DNA of 24,722 bases, from NCBI GenBank assembly GCA_027295435.1, contig JAPUKX010000262.1, forward strand, positions 1-24,722, written 5' to 3'. The notes beneath the pieces were generated by a model that worked only from the letters and a program-made list of their open reading frames with translations, was not told the origin of the DNA and searched no databases. A program made the position numbers and the translations under genes. Below, one piece after another: positions 23,776 to 24,722 of this stretch. The stretch is from Planctomycetota bacterium (lineage in GTDB: Bacteria; Planctomycetota; Phycisphaerae; Phycisphaerales; SM1A02). Numbering within the stretch: position 1 is the stretch's first letter; the number at the start of each line of letters is the position of its first letter.

Positions 23776-23781
23776 ATAGTA
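23776..23781 (-). promoter_or_regulatory. -10-like element TACTAT upstream of the M14 pair
   Basis: TACTAT on the minus strand (23781-23776) predicts transcription from about 23769, giving a leader of about 35 bases to the GTG at 23734, with AGGAGGGG inside it. An alternative ATG at 23767 would then be almost leaderless and add 11 residues to the signal peptide. No good -35 is seen. Confidence 0.4.
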
Positions 23782-23923
23782 GGCAGGCGGGGCGTTCGCG
23801 GCGGCAGCGTCGATGCGGATGGCGGACTGGCTCAAGAGGCCGTGACGCGCCGCCGAGTCCAATAATGCACAGCAATGTTCATCTGCGGCGCCATCCCCTG
23901 CTTGGCGACTGTTGGCGGACGCT

Positions 23924-24292
23924 CTACCTGCGCGCCCACGGCGCGGGCACCTCGCCGTGAGTGGCGATGATTCGCGAGTGGATGCCGCCCCGGCCACGCC
24001 ATTTGCTGGCCACCTGCAGCCACTTTGGTGACAACAACGCGGTCAGATCGTCGCGGATCGTGTTCGTCACCGCCTCGTAGAAGATGCCCTCGGAGCGGAA
24101 GGACTGGTAGTAGAGCTTGAGGCTCTTGAGCTCGACACACACCGTATTGGGACAGTACCGCAGGATAATCCTCCCGAAGTCGGGCTGGCCGGTCTTGGGG
24201 CATAACGAGGTGAACTCCTCAGCCGTGTGCTCGATGACAAACGGCGTCCGTGTCGGTGTCGCAAAGGTCTCAAGCAACGATGCGTTGGGCAT
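23924..24292 (-). CDS. queF: NADPH-dependent 7-cyano-7-deazaguanine reductase
   Basis: Reduces preQ0 to preQ1 in queuosine synthesis for tRNA; a type I (short) QueF of 122 residues. The catalytic Cys is in EEFTSLCPKTGQPDFG. The diagnostic QueF motif is ELKSLKLYYQSFR, which binds NADPH. FYEAVTNTIRDDL and GRGGIHSRII follow. I chose the ATG at 24292 (MPNASLLETF). An in-frame ATG lies about 30 bases upstream, inside a triple 8-base repeat. No ribosome site is obvious at either. A long open frame continues further upstream only as a shadow of the TPR gene. No other queuosine gene is in the window. Confidence 0.95.
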   Translation of the reverse strand: MPNASLLETFATPTRTPFVIEHTAEEFTSLCPKTGQPDFGRIILRYCPNTVCVELKSLKLYYQSFRSEGIFYEAVTNTIRDDLTALLSPKWLQVASKWRGRGGIHSRIIATHGEVPAPWARR

Positions 24293-24307
24293 GTGGAGAT
24301 GATAAAC

Positions 24308-24331
24308 GCATCGAGGCATCGAGGCATCGAG
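24308..24331. repeat. three tandem copies of an 8-base unit (GCATCGAG)
   Basis: GCATCGAG is repeated three times without change just upstream of queF. On the minus strand the unit is CTCGATGC, so each copy contains an ATG. Because eight is not a multiple of three, the ATGs fall in three different frames and only the middle one is in frame with queF. Confidence 0.85.
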
Positions 24332-24346
24332 GCAAGAAGGCCATAG

Positions 24347-24366
24347 CCTCGCCCGCAACGGCGAGG
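24347..24366 (-). terminator. hairpin after the TPR gene
   Basis: CCTCGCC (24347-24353) pairs with GGCGAGG (24360-24366) around a six-base loop, about 30 bases after the TPR stop codon in the minus reading. It is not followed by a U tract (CTATGGCCTTC), so it is a weak or Rho-assisted terminator candidate. Confidence 0.4.
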
Positions 24367-24396
24367 GCCAGCACGTGGACCTGGTTGCGCGTTTGT

Positions 24397-24722
24397 TTAC
24401 AACTGATACTGCGAGAGTAGCCGGATGATCTTTGGCTGATCGGCATTGGCCCGAAGCGACCTCTGAAACGCCCGTTTGGCTTCGCGCGCTGCCTTCACGT
24501 CGTGCTTGTTGCTCAGCAGCCAGGCATTGAGCGCATTGACTCCGACGCCGTTCAGCGACGGCCAATGGTCGGGCTCGAGCTGGACCGCCGTGCGGTACGC
24601 GTTGATCGACTTGTCGTACTGGCCGAGACGGAAGTAGCTCCAACCGAGTCGCTCAAGTGCATTGGCGGACGGCTGAAGCTTGACAAGAAACTCGGCTGTA
24701 TTCTTCGCCTCGACGTAGAGAT
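24397..24722 (-). CDS. TPR-repeat protein, C-terminal part only (start outside window)
   Basis: An open frame runs from the right edge to TAA at 24399-24397 and encodes the last 107 residues of a protein. It contains TPR-type helices: NALERLGWSYFRLGQYDKSI, NAYRTAVQLEPDHWPSLNGV, and later AKRAFQRSLRANADQPKIIR, ending LLSQYQL. The W-LG-Y and A-P spacing is that of 34-residue tetratricopeptide repeats, which mediate protein-protein contacts. The function cannot be named from this part. It lies upstream of queF on the same strand, about 100 bases away, with a hairpin and the 8-base repeat between. Confidence 0.85.
   Translation of the reverse strand, partial: LYVEAKNTAEFLVKLQPSANALERLGWSYFRLGQYDKSINAYRTAVQLEPDHWPSLNGVGVNALNAWLLSNKHDVKAAREAKRAFQRSLRANADQPKIIRLLSQYQL

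Noticed and set aside
24293..24643. N-terminal extension of queF into the TPR region
   Set aside because: The upstream frame is Arg-rich and is a shadow of the TPR gene, whose translation is clearly the real one.

Overview
The window looks like a GC-rich bacterial chromosome from the Planctomycetota, most probably the Phycisphaerae. That placement is an inference. It rests on the ECF sigma factor with a DUF6768-type membrane protein, the long acyl carrier protein between two FabZ-like dehydratases, the paired secreted M14 proteins with calcium-loop inserts, an outer-membrane type beta-barrel protein, and gene starts that mostly lack Shine-Dalgarno sites. No rRNA, tRNA, CRISPR array, phage gene, transposase or complete insertion sequence was seen. 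The gene content is mainly chromosomal housekeeping.

Layout. Positions 1-2613 (minus): acyl-CoA carboxylase carboxyltransferase subunit, then an ECF sigma factor, then a small two-helix membrane protein cut by the window edge. Positions 2834-3949 (plus): the type IV pilus motor pilT. Positions 3998-4368 (minus): an apparently free-standing structured RNA with its own promoter and a strong intrinsic terminator. Positions 4461-6959 (minus): ftsK. Positions 7141-8639 (plus): dehydratase, acyl carrier protein, dehydratase. Positions 8958-12361 (plus): coaD, a metallo-beta-lactamase-fold protein lacking its metal ligands, and a large exported protein of unknown function. Positions 12470-14675: sucD (minus) and purM (plus), divergent. 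Positions 14693-16280: a small unknown protein, a CBS-pair protein and the ribosome-rescue hydrolase arfB. Positions 16347-19209 (plus): a beta-barrel protein, a metallophosphoesterase and a homocysteine methyltransferase-like protein. Positions 19272-23734 (minus): a translationally coupled pair of secreted M14 proteins followed by rdgB. Positions 23924-24722 (minus): queF and the end of a TPR protein.

Three layers are not explained by the gene list. (1) The RNA at about 3998-4336 carries a 12-base match to the 16S anti-Shine-Dalgarno tail just ahead of a 13-codon reading frame. (2) A family of about 40-bp palindromic repeats (stem CCGGACCT/AGGTCCGG) occurs five times, twice as inverted pairs, and one copy differs by compensatory stem changes. 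(3) Four genes (coaD, the 10436 gene, sucD, purM) have a -10-like hexamer exactly six bases before the ATG, which predicts leaderless mRNAs. In addition, two proteins (the upstream M14 paralogue and the MBL-fold protein) keep their fold but have lost most of the expected metal and catalytic residues.
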